Below are positions 47,110 through 57,581 of a stretch of DNA of 64,000 bases, piece after piece. The notes beneath the pieces are model-generated. The model saw only the letters and a program-made list of their open reading frames with translations. It had not been told where the DNA came from and ran no database searches. The position numbers and the translations under genes are program-made. The stretch covers positions 1-64,000 of the forward strand of contig NC_092406.1 in the NCBI RefSeq assembly GCF_009017415.1. The letters are read 5' to 3'. The DNA comes from Aspergillus flavus (taxonomy: Eukaryota > Ascomycota > Eurotiomycetes > Eurotiales > Aspergillaceae). The first letter of the stretch is position 1. The number at the start of each line of letters is the position of its first letter.

Positions 47110-47861
47110 TATCGCAATCACACCTCTCAATGCCGCACACCAACATTTCTAAATTCAATAGACAATCTTCTTACCCACCCCGCCACTCTCCAAGCTCTAT
47201 CCAGTGAACTCATAACAGCGAATCTCACCCTCCCCTACCCGAAATGGAACGAAGTCTGCGACCTCCCTTATCTCGATGCTTGTATTCAAGAAGCTGTCCG
47301 TCTGCACCCCCCCTTCGCACTTGTCCTCGGGCGTGTTGTCCCTGCTGGCGGCGTCACAGTCCTGAATCACTATCTGCCTGAAGGAACTTTAGTTGGTGGG
47401 AACCCCTACGTGGTAAATCGACACGCGGAAACATTCGGGCCCGATGTCGAGGAGTGGAGGCCAGAGAGATGGCTTGAGGGGGAAGGGCGCAAGAGGCTCG
47501 AGCAGAGCGTTCCTACGGTAAGTGTCAACCCTTTGCTAACTAATTCGACTCATGGCTGAGTAGCTAACTGGGGCAGTTTGATGCCGGACGGCGTGTCTGT
47601 CTTGGCAAGTATATTGGGATACTTGAACTGAAAAGATTAGTTCCCTTCTTGGTGTTAAAATACGACGTGAGTTCTCGCTTTATTGAGGATATTGACCCGG
47701 TGTTGAATTAGGTGGTTGCTAATAGGATACTATAGATGAAGATCATTGATCCGGAGAGGTTTTCGGTGGAGAACGGCTTTTTCTTCAAGCAGCGCGGGTT
47801 TTATTGCAATATTACGAGACGGAAGGAGGGATCAGACCGGGACAAGGCGGATCCAAAGTAG
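47110..47861 (+). pseudogene. Cytochrome P450, C-terminal third only
   Basis: Three exons (about 47110-47517, 47577-47666, 47736-47861) join in phase. They contain the K-helix ExxR region (ACIQEAVRLHPPF), the PERF-like segment (EEWRPERWLEG), the heme-binding loop [14 protein letters not shown] with its cysteine, and a typical end (PERFSVENGFFFKQRGFYCN). The N-terminal two thirds, including the membrane anchor and an I-helix with AG.(D/E)T, cannot be found in the 1.2 kb upstream. The end resembles pisatin-demethylase-type fungal P450s. Because the retained exons are clean, either the loss of the 5' part is recent or the 5' exons are too divergent for me to see. Confidence 0.7.
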
Positions 47862-48571
47862 AGCAGGCGAACAGGCTACCTAAGGGCCAGCTGATGCTTA
47901 CAAGTACATGTAGGCGATAGATGTTACTACCTACTTCCAGATAAGCATGGAAGAGAAACTCCCCAAAGTAAAATCCAGGCCTTCACAAACACACCTCGAG
48001 AGATACCCTGCCCTGCCAGGTGTTAAGAATGCTCTCTAATCCGACTGGGGTCATATCGGGGCATCTTTTGGAAAATTAGAAGACAATTGGAGTGCTCAAC
48101 CCTGCTACTCAGTAGACTACTTTTCATCAAGGGGCCAACAGTCTAAAATTGGGATGTTCCGTTAATCAAACCAGACTTAAACATTCGACTCTGGTTGTCT
48201 ATGTTCCTGCTACTGTTGGTATTTTCTCGTTTGACAATAGGGTCACGGCGTATGCATGATATGTGTGGGCCCTACCCCCTATCCTTTTCAAATCAGCTGA
48301 AATTGCCACCTAAGCTGGTTTTCAAGGCCCACCAAAAGTGCCTTAGTTCACGAAGTATTCAGCTGGTTCTGTTTCCTCGATGTGGCAAGCGTTGCTTCGA
48401 CAGGTGTATATATAGCGTACTATCGCCCATATCCACACATTCTGTCAAGGCCCTCCCTACACTATTGATAACCCTTCCCCCCTCTCAATATAAGTACGAA
48501 TTGCCATTATCAAAGCTCTTCCTTAGAAGTGCTACCACCACCGGTTCCGCAGTATAACCCCGTGTCCCACA
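47862..48571. other. Spacer between P450 remnant and metallo-hydrolase
   Basis: The plus-strand 120-codon frame at 48195-48557 is most likely chance; its region is T- and C-rich promoter-like DNA before the ATG at 48572. Confidence 0.45.
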
Positions 48572-49651
48572 ATGGACTCGTCGAACTTTGCACCGCCTTG
48601 TCGTCAGTTAACTCCACCCTTCCATCAGATCCCGGCATCCTGTTCGACTGTGGACGTCCGGGTGATAGATACGTAAGTCAGGTCCATGTTTCTCCCGACA
48701 CATCCACCTAACTCACTTGATCTATAGTAATACATACCTTTACCTGAAGCCCGGGGCCTTCTACGAGCCAGCCATCCCTAGTGACGGACCGCGCGTGCCC
48801 TCCTACTGCTTCCTCCTCTCGCATGGCGATCGCCACCTTGTTTTTGACTTGGGTGTGCGAATCGACTGGCAGAATTATGCGCCCCAGATCGTGCGGCTCC
48901 TCACAGCCACCACGGAGATTACCTTATGCGACAGGGACGTCGCATCAGTGCTCGACAGCGACACCAGTGGGTTGACAATCGCAGTTCTGACATTGAGGCC
49001 ATCGTGTGGTCTCACAACCATTTCGACCACACCGGCGACCCGTCCCGTCCCGATGGCACTGTCCTGGACAGTGACGCCGTGGGTCGCGAGATTCGTGAAA
49101 TAAACTTTGACAACACTGGCCTCCGGATCGGCCGCTTGGCCGCTTTTGACTATTTTGGTGATGGCTCCTTCTACCTTCTAGACGCTCCAGGCCATACTGC
49201 GGGACATATGTGTGCCCTCGCCCGTACGACAGCCTATCCGCCCTCGTTTGTCTTCATGGGCGCTGACGCCTGCCATCACCCTGGCGTGTTGCGGCCGTCG
49301 CAGTACCTTCCTCTTCCCCGGCCACTACCCGGGGGAGATCCAGTGGGTTGCGGCGGATGTCCAGGAGATCTGCTGATGCAGTTGGCATCTTGGAAGAGCC
49401 CCAATGAGCCCTTCTACCACCTGGCCCGTGGGCAGTTCTTCCCTGATTATGCTGAAGCTATCGATACAGTTGCTAAAATCCAAGAATTGGATGCTGCAGG
49501 TAACGTGGTAGTTCTTCTTGCTCATGATAACTCGCTAGAAGAACACCTGCCTTTGTTTCCACAGTTACTGAATGACTGGTTGGTGCAAGGGCTGCGGGAC
49601 ACCACGATTTGGTCATTCTGCAAGGAAATAGGGCATGATCAGTGGGTTTAA
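48572..49651 (+). pseudogene. Metallo-beta-lactamase-fold hydrolase with frameshift
   Basis: Exon 1 (48572-48672) and exon 2 (from 48728) join in phase (MDSSNFAPP..., then NTYLYLKPGAFYEP). The frame then passes SYCFLLSHGDRHLVFDLGVR and is lost at 48969-48971, where GGG appears to have lost one G; the protein resumes in the next frame with VDNRSSDIEAIVWSHNHFDH, which holds the zinc-binding HxHxDH motif. Later come FDYFGDGSFYLLDAPGHTAG with the third zinc histidine, and FMGADACHH. Compared with the family, the stretch after HTGDPS is shorter by some 25 residues, so an in-frame deletion is also likely. Fungal members hydrolyse lactones and similar esters. The single-base loss lies in a short G run, so a sequencing error must be excluded. 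Confidence 0.75.
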
Positions 49652-49980
49652 CACGAAGCTAGGACAGTTAGTCAAGGATATGGGGCTATCTTGGGAGGGT
49701 TCGCAGAGGAGCGTAGAGGAATTCATCCCTGGGTGTAGTTAAATCGACATTGGGGACTTGTATTCTGCTCATAGATATATTTAAATATAGCTTTTGAGAT
49801 AATTATGAAGTCCATTAGCCTGTTGAACCTTGCTCTACGGATGAAGAGTACAGTCACTTGAAAGCTGAATCCTCCACGCGATTGGAATCTTGGTAGGCGT
49901 CGGCCAGTTATTTGACTTCTTCCATTGTAAACAAACGAAACTCTGTGACTACATGTCCACAATGGTGTGTATGCTCATGG
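49652..49980. other. Convergent spacer
   Basis: Separates the ends of the metallo-hydrolase (plus) and the glycohydrolase (minus). No gene is seen. Confidence 0.5.
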
Positions 49981-51309
49981 CTACTTCCTCCACTTGAACC
50001 AACCCTTGTCCTCCAGTTTGCTGGCTCTCCGCTTGGCCTCTTGCTCTTGCTCCGCCATCCATGCCTGCAGCACCATTACCTTCCTCTCCATATCAGCCTC
50101 AGAAGGCATCCCACCTCGCCCGCCGTCCCGCGCCGTCTCCCGATCTGCTGACCCGACATACTCGCCATCCGCGACGCCCAACATCTGGCTCAGGCCCTCA
50201 GCCTTACCCAGCAACCACTCGCCGTGTCGCAGCCCATTGCGCCAGTTAAGCGGCAGATTAGCGTAGCCCAAATAAGCGCCCAGCAGAGCGCCCGCAAAGC
50301 AGGCATTGGTGTCAGCGTCGCCGCCTCGCATGATTAGGTCTGTGATGAGCGGCTCAAACGCCAGTGCCCGTGATGTGAGCATGCCGGTTGCAGTATCACG
50401 CATGGCGAGACGGAGGAGGTGCACGCCTGCGCCCAGAGTCTTGTATACGTAGCCAATCTTACCACTGTCGTCTAGCTCTAAATCGTCGAGGCTCTCTACC
50501 TTGGCGTGTCGGCGCAGCTCCGAAACGTCCAAGTCTGGCTCGTCTCGCCGTTCCGGGTGCTCTTGCAACGCCCGAACCCGGTACTTCGCATACCAGTGAA
50601 TGGCCGCGCCGATCATGGAATCGATGTCTGCCTCTGTGTGAATCTCTCGCAGCACCAGTCCGCGCACGAGCGCCGTGCCAATGGCGCACGAGGCCACACA
50701 GCGCGGGTCGACGTGCGTCACGACCGAAAAGGCGGCTCCCAGGTCAAACGTCTCGTCCAAGTTCCTGTCGAGACATACCAGCCCCAGCGGATGCGTTCTC
50801 ATGAGGCTGCCATTGGGCGCCACGTTGTACTTACAGTTAGTCCAGTGCCGCCGGGCTGCCGCCTCCGGGTCGTCGAGATAGGTCTTTGTCCGCACGATGG
50901 CACCCACCGCGCGTCCCAGCCCCAGCGGCAGGGTATCGAGCGGCAGAAAGCCAAACTGCACCCAGACATGCAGTCTGGCTGCAAAGTCCGTTGGGTCGAG
51001 AGTTTTGAGGTCCGTGTGCAGGAAGGAGAGCAGCAGTAGCATGGCGTGGTCCGTATCGTCGGTCCACTCGCCGGGTCGATGCGGTCCTCGGTGCGAGTCT
51101 CGGCGAAATGGAGTCGCCTGCGACTGTGGGGAGAGCACAAACTTGCGCGCGGGATATGCGGCGGCCGACATGTCGCCGGAGAGGAACTCGGTGTAGAGAC
51201 CGACCGCGTCGCCCAGGGCGGACCCCACGAGACAGCCGACTATGCTGTCATGGAGGCCTGCCCGGGCCAGGCGATTAAAGGCATCTTGTGATAATTGTAT
51301 TTTGTCCAT
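49981..51309 (-). CDS. ADP-ribosylglycohydrolase (DraG/ARH family)
   Basis: A single-exon protein of 442 residues. The conserved start GCLVGSALGDAVG (about residue 25), the metal-binding WTDDTDHAMLL (about 80) and the late GGDADTNACFAGALLGAYLG (about 335) are the three hallmark motifs of the dinuclear-magnesium DraG/ARH fold. The aspartates in DDTD and DADT bind the metals. Family members remove ADP-ribose from proteins, nucleic acids or small molecules. A positively charged, glutamine-rich tail (EQEQEAKRRASKLEDKGWF) follows the domain. No signal peptide is seen, so it is probably cytosolic or nuclear. Codon usage is GC-rich and the gene is undamaged. The plus-strand frames across it are shadows. 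Confidence 0.9.
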   Translation of the reverse strand: MDKIQLSQDAFNRLARAGLHDSIVGCLVGSALGDAVGLYTEFLSGDMSAAAYPARKFVLSPQSQATPFRRDSHRGPHRPGEWTDDTDHAMLLLLSFLHTDLKTLDPTDFAARLHVWVQFGFLPLDTLPLGLGRAVGAIVRTKTYLDDPEAAARRHWTNCKYNVAPNGSLMRTHPLGLVCLDRNLDETFDLGAAFSVVTHVDPRCVASCAIGTALVRGLVLREIHTEADIDSMIGAAIHWYAKYRVRALQEHPERRDEPDLDVSELRRHAKVESLDDLELDDSGKIGYVYKTLGAGVHLLRLAMRDTATGMLTSRALAFEPLITDLIMRGGDADTNACFAGALLGAYLGYANLPLNWRNGLRHGEWLLGKAEGLSQMLGVADGEYVGSADRETARDGGRGGMPSEADMERKVMVLQAWMAEQEQEAKRRASKLEDKGWFKWRK

Positions 51310-51853
51310 GTGGGGATGAACCTGTTGCGCGTGGTGGGCACCTATAGAACTGTTAAATGCAGCCTAAGTGGGAGCCTGTTGAGGAGCCAACAAATGAATA
51401 AGCGTCGCCAAGCCGCAAGGCAGACTCGCCGTATACGAGGTTGGCAAAACGCCACTGTTACCATAATCCGATTCACGGTCCATAATACGAAAAAGCTGCT
51501 TCTGGTAGGGGAATTCCTCGTGAATGCACTGTGCACGCAGTGGGCGAGGTCCACGTGGGATATGGCTGGCCACATTATGGCAATCTGTGTGAAGCTTTCC
51601 ATGGTACCACGTTCTTTATGTTCGCAGCTGGAAAGAGATAATTACGATTGATTGAATCTTGTATGGCGTTAGTTATAGATGTAGGAATAAAGTGGTAGGT
51701 CGCCATATTTAGTATGCTTGGCAATGGGCATAGATAGTTCGTTGGTTGCCTGGCAGGCAATTCATTAGTTTAATGTCCAGCTCGTCCCCAGCGAAACCGC
51801 GAATGCCACTCACGTCGCCTAACTGACCTCATAAAAAACTGTCTTACGACGAC
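51310..51853. other. Divergent promoter region
   Basis: Lies between the starts of the glycohydrolase (minus) and the F-box gene (plus). Only short frames are present. Confidence 0.5.
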
Positions 51854-52921
51854 ATGCCAAGCACACCGTGCCCCGTGGAATCGGACGGGTCAAGAGAGGG
51901 TTGCCTGCGGCTTGACAGAAAGGAACGCACCAAAGCAGAGACAAGAGGAATACATCGAATCAGCACATCCGAGCTGCTTGAGCAGATTCTCCTCCATCTT
52001 GACATGCAAACCCTCCTCGTCTCGGCAATACGAGTCTGTAGGGCATGGAACAGCCTGATTACAAAGTCTCCACGCCTGCAGCGGGCGCTTTTTCTGCTGC
52101 CCGAAGACGACCGGGACGCATCGGACACAAATACCGTCGTCAACCCACTGCTGGAGAAACACTTCCCGCCTTTCTTTACCCCCGTTGACGACATTGGCTG
52201 CCCGTTCCCTATCCAGGGTCTAGCACCCGACGAAGGTTGCTACGACTATCTTTTCGAGGACATCAGTTACAACGGCATGAGTAATTTCAAGTCCATGCCT
52301 GTGTACCAGCTGAGCATGGCCAACAACGACTTCATCGACCACGACGGACAAGATCCTAACGCCAATGCAAAGGCCCGGGAGAACAACCCTTATCTCCGAG
52401 AATGCGCGTCGTGGCGAAACATGTTGACGTCCCAGCCGCCAGCCAGGAAGCTGGGCTACTGTATGCTCTCGACCGGCGGGAACAGCACCATCGCCAGCAC
52501 CAAGATTCTCTCCATCAAATGCCGGAAGGATGGTGATGACCAGGGCGGCAGTATAGAAGTGAACTCGGCTGCGAACCAAAACCCTCCCATACGCATGGCA
52601 AACCTGTATGCACAAGTGTTGCTATATATGGGATCGAAGCATTTTGGCTTTAAGATCATGTGTAACCTGCAGAATCATGATCGGGACTACGTTACCCAGT
52701 ACGCTTCTCTGCCCTATTATCCAAGCTTTGCGTGGATGGAAGACAATATAGGAGTGTTGTATGATCAAGGCGCCGACATCGTGTTGCAGCACGTCGTTCG
52801 CCCTCTGGGATGTTATTTTATGGGACCGAACCCAGAGGCAGGCGCCGTCTGGCGGCGGTGCCAGCCTGAAAACCTACAGTCAGGGTTGCACTCTGAGCAA
52901 ATCTCTAAAGACTGGAGATAA
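51854..52921 (+). CDS. F-box protein
   Basis: A single-exon protein of 355 residues. Residues about 35-85 (ISTSELLEQILLHLDMQTLL, then SAIRVCRAWNSLITKSPRLQ) form a standard F-box: a leucine-rich helix, then the 'VCR.W..LI..S..L' half. Fungal F-box proteins recruit substrates to SCF ubiquitin ligases through Skp1. The remaining 270 residues have no repeat or known substrate-binding domain; there is a conserved-looking block with YGSKHFGF-like sequence (LLYMGSKHFGFKIM). The ATG at 51854 is the first in frame. It is divergent from the glycohydrolase. Confidence 0.8.
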   Translation: MPSTPCPVESDGSREGCLRLDRKERTKAETRGIHRISTSELLEQILLHLDMQTLLVSAIRVCRAWNSLITKSPRLQRALFLLPEDDRDASDTNTVVNPLLEKHFPPFFTPVDDIGCPFPIQGLAPDEGCYDYLFEDISYNGMSNFKSMPVYQLSMANNDFIDHDGQDPNANAKARENNPYLRECASWRNMLTSQPPARKLGYCMLSTGGNSTIASTKILSIKCRKDGDDQGGSIEVNSAANQNPPIRMANLYAQVLLYMGSKHFGFKIMCNLQNHDRDYVTQYASLPYYPSFAWMEDNIGVLYDQGADIVLQHVVRPLGCYFMGPNPEAGAVWRRCQPENLQSGLHSEQISKDWR

Positions 52922-53951
52922 AAATCGAAGGTGGAATCAGTGAGTCAACGGTCGACGTAACTCGACACATGCCGAAAGCCAAGTGCTTGTCCACCCATGC
53001 TATAACGCTCATCTCCATATGCGGATCAAGCCATTATATCTTGATGTACCATGCCGAGTCGAAATACAGATCGCCATATTCAAGTTCAAACCTAGGCCAG
53101 GCGCCCCTAGAGCGTCATTTCGTTCTGAGATGCCAAAGCTGTATGCCACCCAGAATAGAACTAATCCCACGCCATTTCATCCACTTCATCCGTTCCTTGG
53201 CCATTCTTCGAGCTAAAGAACTGATGACAGCGCCGGAGAACTCCTTTACTAATATGCCACATGCAAAGAAGCGCTTTAAATGAAGAAAGCCAGTCGCGGC
53301 ACCTATTAGTTAGGACCACAGGAAAGTCGCCCGTATAAAGTACCCTTAGGCACATGAATAGTCTCTTCTATTTCGCCTGATACGAACGCAAATGTAATAT
53401 ATAAAGATTATTGCCAGGTACTGGCCAATATATCAAGAAGTAGCATGTAGTAATTGCTAGTCCTGTATGTACAGTCGGGCAGCAACACATCAGTATTACA
53501 ATGGAAATGTGCGAGACAGTCAGGGTGAGCGAACCAGATAGCAGTTAGTCAATTATCTGTATATAATCGCACCCGACACCAGAATGCTCGCTTGCATAAT
53601 TGGTTCGCTGTACTTGAATGCTGCTTTGACTCTCCCATCGATCTCGTTGATCTTCTAGTAGCCGCGGCACTCATCAACGCCTTATACCCTACACGGTGTG
53701 TCTCGCGTGAGCCAGTAGGAAAGCGCTGATGCGATTAGTCATTAGGTTCCCAGGATCCAGAACCAGGCTTCGGGCGTTTAATTAATTCACACCTGGCACT
53801 TCCACGTACGTCTCGACATAGGTCGTACCAGGCGATTACCGCGCCAGAAAGATTCGGCTTAAACTATGAAGAGCTGCTCAAGACTCTGCAGATTCATGTA
53901 CCAGCTCAGCGCATCGCAATGCGCTTCCGCGAGAGCTAACAAGACATTAGA
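52922..53951. other. Intergenic spacer
   Basis: Overlapping short frames at 52969-53283 have no family pattern. Nothing else is seen. Confidence 0.45.
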
Positions 53952-54389
53952 ATGAGCGATGACGCACCGTACGAGGAAGAAATCAACAAACTAGTCGCCG
54001 AACATGGAGCGGTTCCTCCCCCATACGTCACGTTCCCAGACATACACCCATTTGAGATTTCCTGGCGTATCGGCTCCGGCGAATCTTATCTAATGATGTA
54101 TTCTGCCTGGAGCGCTAAAGAAGGAATGGGCGAAGCCCAATGGATTGAATATTTCCGCAAGTTCCCACCTCCGCCGATTTGGCTCACGTGGGCGATTGAT
54201 TGTATTTGGAGTGTCGCGGAGAAGGTCGAGGAGAATATTGGAGAGAATAGCGACGACGACCACGACGAGTTCAATTTGGATCCGTTGGAATTTGACTACT
54301 TGTGCTATTTCAGACGCACAGCGGCGCTTGGCTTCGGAACGGAGTCGGATTGTAAACGTGCTTGGGAAGAGTGGGTTCTAGAAATATGA
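53952..54389 (+). CDS. Acidic hypothetical protein (145 aa)
   Basis: A single-exon frame of 145 residues, strongly acidic. It has a compact tryptophan- and proline-rich layout: EINKLVAEHGAVPPPYVTFP near the start, WRIGSGESYLMMYSAW, then WIEYFRKFPPPPIWLTWAID, an acidic linker (NSDDDHDEFNLDPLEFDYL) and FRRTAALGFGTESDCKRAWE. This layout recalls short conserved hypothetical proteins that occur in bacteria as well as fungi, which would fit a gene gained by transfer, but I cannot confirm it without a search. No signal peptide and no membrane helix. Function unknown. Confidence 0.6.
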   Translation: MSDDAPYEEEINKLVAEHGAVPPPYVTFPDIHPFEISWRIGSGESYLMMYSAWSAKEGMGEAQWIEYFRKFPPPPIWLTWAIDCIWSVAEKVEENIGENSDDDHDEFNLDPLEFDYLCYFRRTAALGFGTESDCKRAWEEWVLEI

Positions 54390-54677
54390 AAGAAAACGAA
54401 AAGCAAAATAGAAACAGGGAAAGAAGAAAAAAGAAATGGGAAGCATGGCGTGTGAGAGATGGTTACTCTCAGAATATATTAATGCCAGTCGGAATTAAAT
54501 ATATAGTTTGCTTCAGTAGAAACTATTTACTAAGAAACCGAGCACCCTATCAGCGCAAGGCGAAGACCAATCAATGATATAATTTTAGATGCTTTAGATT
54601 ATAGGCAAATCAAATTATACTCTATGTTTGGAACAGTCACCGTTATCTCATAGCATGACAGAGCTGCCGATCTGGGA
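54390..54677. other. Short spacer
   Basis: No gene; AT-richer. It lies between the 3' ends of the acidic protein gene and the dead regulator. Confidence 0.45.
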
Positions 54678-56070
54678 TTAGAAAAATGTAGAGCCATCCA
54701 TACCAGAAAAAAGATCATCCCACTGGAAACCATCACTATCTACTAGCTCCTCGAGACTCTGAGCCAGCTGATTGCCATATGACGACTGACCTGTCGTGAC
54801 AGGCGTTTGGTCCGGAACAGCACCCAGCGGGCCGCTTCTGTTCGCGTCCACGGGGTTAGGAGTCCCCGAGAGTGACAGTGTATCGGGCCTCTGGTACATC
54901 TGCGCGGTCGCAACACTCATAACCGGGGTTGTACTGGTGGCAGGAGTACGAGTAGTAGAGGCTCCCCCCAGTTGCAGCGGTGCGGATACCCGTGAGATCT
55001 GCTACTAAGCGCCATGCTTCTCCAAGACCTGCATTAGCGACTGGAGCAGGTTCGCTGCAGCTAGCGAGTGACTTCTTGCATCCTCCAGTATGCGTAGGGC
55101 CTCGGCGACCTCCCCATAACGGATTTCATCTTGCAATGAGCCAGTTCCGTTGACGCACGCATCGGCCAGGAGCACAATTCTCGCCATGAAGACGCCATAC
55201 AGAATGGTGGATGAGCGCAATCACATCTGCACGAAGGGGTGCTGGGCGCGCTCGAGCTGTGCTTCAGCGCGGATGAGTTGTCGCGCGGATTTGAGACATG
55301 TCTCGTGAGGACGTGTAGGCCAGGTTGTTGTTCGGTCCGGATGTAAGATACGTGAATACGTGAGGTACAATTCACAGCGCTGGGTGTGGATCACCGAGCT
55401 GGGTAAGTAGGCTTGAATAAAGATGCCACTTGTTGTTGAGTCGGAGCTGCACTTGTAGGTATCGAGGTGGAAGAAGGATGGGATGTCGTGGATCATGTGG
55501 TCGAGCTCGAAATCTATGGCTGTGACATGAGTGTAGTAACTCGCCCCGCCTGCGCTCGTCACAGCCATAGGGGTGTGGTCGACGATGCCGCGCGGAATCT
55601 CTGCAAGACGAAGCCGTTGGAGGAAGTAAGACATCTCAGTCGGTTGGGAGATGGGTGAGTCTAGGTGAAGTCCGGCATCGAGTAAGTCTACGTGATGTTG
55701 CGCGGCTTCTTCACTATCATTTGACGCGGGTTGGCCTGGTACATGCCCTCGCCTGGACCGCCATACCTCACGGCCAACAGCCTGACTCAAACTATTAGTA
55801 TTCCCTAGTTGCTTTGAGAACCAGTTTACCAAAGACATACCAGTCGGTCACTATCAAGTACCACCACACCCGACGACCCATCTCGGCTTCGATAGTGTGT
55901 GCAGAGACCGCATTGGACTAATGGTCTATGCGGTGGAGGTCCAGCTCGCGGCTTAATAGAAGCCCTATCGAGATGAGGGATCGATAGTGCAGTGAGACAC
56001 CCTTCCCTTCCAATACCTTCATTCAACATTAGTGCTTGAGTATAACTTATGTACCATAGGGATCTATTAC
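54678..56070 (-). pseudogene. Fungal transcription factor (fungal_trans) killed by C-to-T stops
   Basis: Minus-strand translation gives the middle homology region of Zn2Cys6 regulators: SLHYRSLISIGLLLSRELDL, then HRIDH, a stop, SNAVSAHTIEAEMGRRVWWY and LIVTDW; further down EMSYFLQRLRLAEIPRGIVD, an ADACVNGTG region and a glutamine/serine-rich acidic tail ending FQWDDLFSGMDGSTFF. In-frame stops are TAG at 55918-55920, TGA at 55221-55223, and two TAG at 55002-55007. Each can come from a CAG or CGA codon by one C-to-T change. The region between TDW and the later exon needs an intron I could not place. No zinc cluster is found upstream of 56070. Confidence 0.7.
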
Positions 56071-57293
56071 TGGCCCTTACTAGCACCCGTAACAAAAACA
56101 ACAGTAGCCATGCTCGGTTCAACTATACTGAGTTACTCTCTTGGCGAAAAAGATTGTCCCTGTTGCATTCTACCAATTCGTTTAGCTGTTTGGGTTTTCT
56201 TGTAGACCTTGATTATGGACGCAAGGTGTCGACGGTGTCATACTCGCGGGAAAGGAGGGCGTGCAGCTAACTCCGGCCCTGAGACGAGCGTGTATGTAAG
56301 AACCGACACTGCCAGTGTTCTGCTTATCCCCCCGAATCTCCCCGGGCCTCTCGGGTGCCCGAGCCTAGTAAGGACCTAGAGAGACGCAGCCTGGAGTAGT
56401 GTCTTAACCCCCGAGGGGAGAGAAAAGGGGATGGTTAGAGTGGATCTATTGGGTTTTCCGGGTTGCTATCAGTCACTTGTCTTATCTCCACAGCCACACA
56501 TTCATACATGACATACTCTATCTCTAAGATTCAATAGTACGGAAAAGTATTTATCAATCAGGATAGCCGCCATTCGATCCTTCTTATTTCCGTGAGTCAT
56601 ACCTGCTTGATATACCACGCACATGTACCACTAGTCAAATCAGCGATATGGGGTTATTCCCAAATATAGTGGACCGGACAACGGTATTGCCTTCCTACTT
56701 GGCCATGGCAGATTCCAGGACGGTGTGAGCTTCAGTTGTACAGCTGCTGGTGGGTTTGCGTGTATTTAGGTCCCGCAGGTCTCGGCTCGAGTACAGACTA
56801 GCACTTCAGCAAATCAGTTCACTAGAAATGCAGACGATGACGATCCATAAATTAGCTGATGAAGAAGCTCAGGTCAGGTTTTACGCCATGTAATTAAATG
56901 ACCGTGACCTTTTGGTTTCCCAGGTGAGGTTCTGTTTGCGTGCGTATCATAGTATGGCATTTGGCCGGTCAAAAGAATTATCATATTCATCGGAAGCGAA
57001 TCTATGTCAAAGTGAAATATAATAGTGTTAGTATAATATTACTACAGAGCCGAACTGATCGAAGGATTCGACTGTTCGACCTTTATTGGAGCCTGGTATA
57101 GCATCTATGGTTTGTCCTTCTAGTTATGTCGCCATGTTCACGTTTCCCTAATTGATTAATCACTCCCTTGGACTTATCAAACGCCAGTTGTACATCCCGC
57201 CTAAACGTTGGGTGAACGCTCGGCTAAATGGTCGTCCAACATAGCTAGATAAGGATCCTGCCAAAGCTTAGGCAGGAAGCTAAGCTGTATCCC
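56071..57293. other. Intergenic, no gene recognised
   Basis: Normal composition with short frames only; possibly the lost N-terminal half of the dead regulator, but no zinc-cluster pattern (C-x2-C-x6-C) is visible. Confidence 0.4.
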
Positions 57294-57581
57294 TCACGAG
57301 TACAACACAGGGTTCAGGGACCCATTCGAACCTGATGCCAGTGTTACTGTACCTATATCTAATACGTTATTATTATTAAGATATAGAAAGGTTAAGTAGC
57401 CATTATTATTATTGGTTGTAGCCAAGGCTCCAGCCGGGTTTTCTAGACCGCTGCTTTGTGAAGTAGCTGCATTGTTAATAGCCCGAAGAGCAACTTGGTA
57501 GTATAGCCAACTGACGTAGCAAGGCACGGCAGTTTCACAATTTGGATTATGTTTTTTAAAAAACCTAATCACCGTGTCCAA
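57294..57581 (-). CDS. Uncertain 95-residue hypothetical protein
   Basis: An open frame with ATG and stop; residues near the middle contain NNNNGYLTFLYLNNNN. It has two cysteines in a C-x6-C spacing near the start, but no signal peptide and no recognised family. It may be chance or the end of a longer gene; the asparagine-rich part follows from AT-rich codons. Confidence 0.25.
   Translation of the reverse strand: MDTVIRFFKKHNPNCETAVPCYVSWLYYQVALRAINNAATSQSSGLENPAGALATTNNNNGYLTFLYLNNNNVLDIGTVTLASGSNGSLNPVLYS

Noticed and set aside
48195..48557. 120-codon plus-strand frame as a gene
   Set aside because: T- and C-rich chance frame within the promoter-like region of the metallo-hydrolase; no motif or splice support.
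50388..51291. Plus-strand frames of 81-177 codons opposite the ADP-ribosylglycohydrolase
   Set aside because: Arginine-rich shadow frames of a well-supported minus-strand gene.
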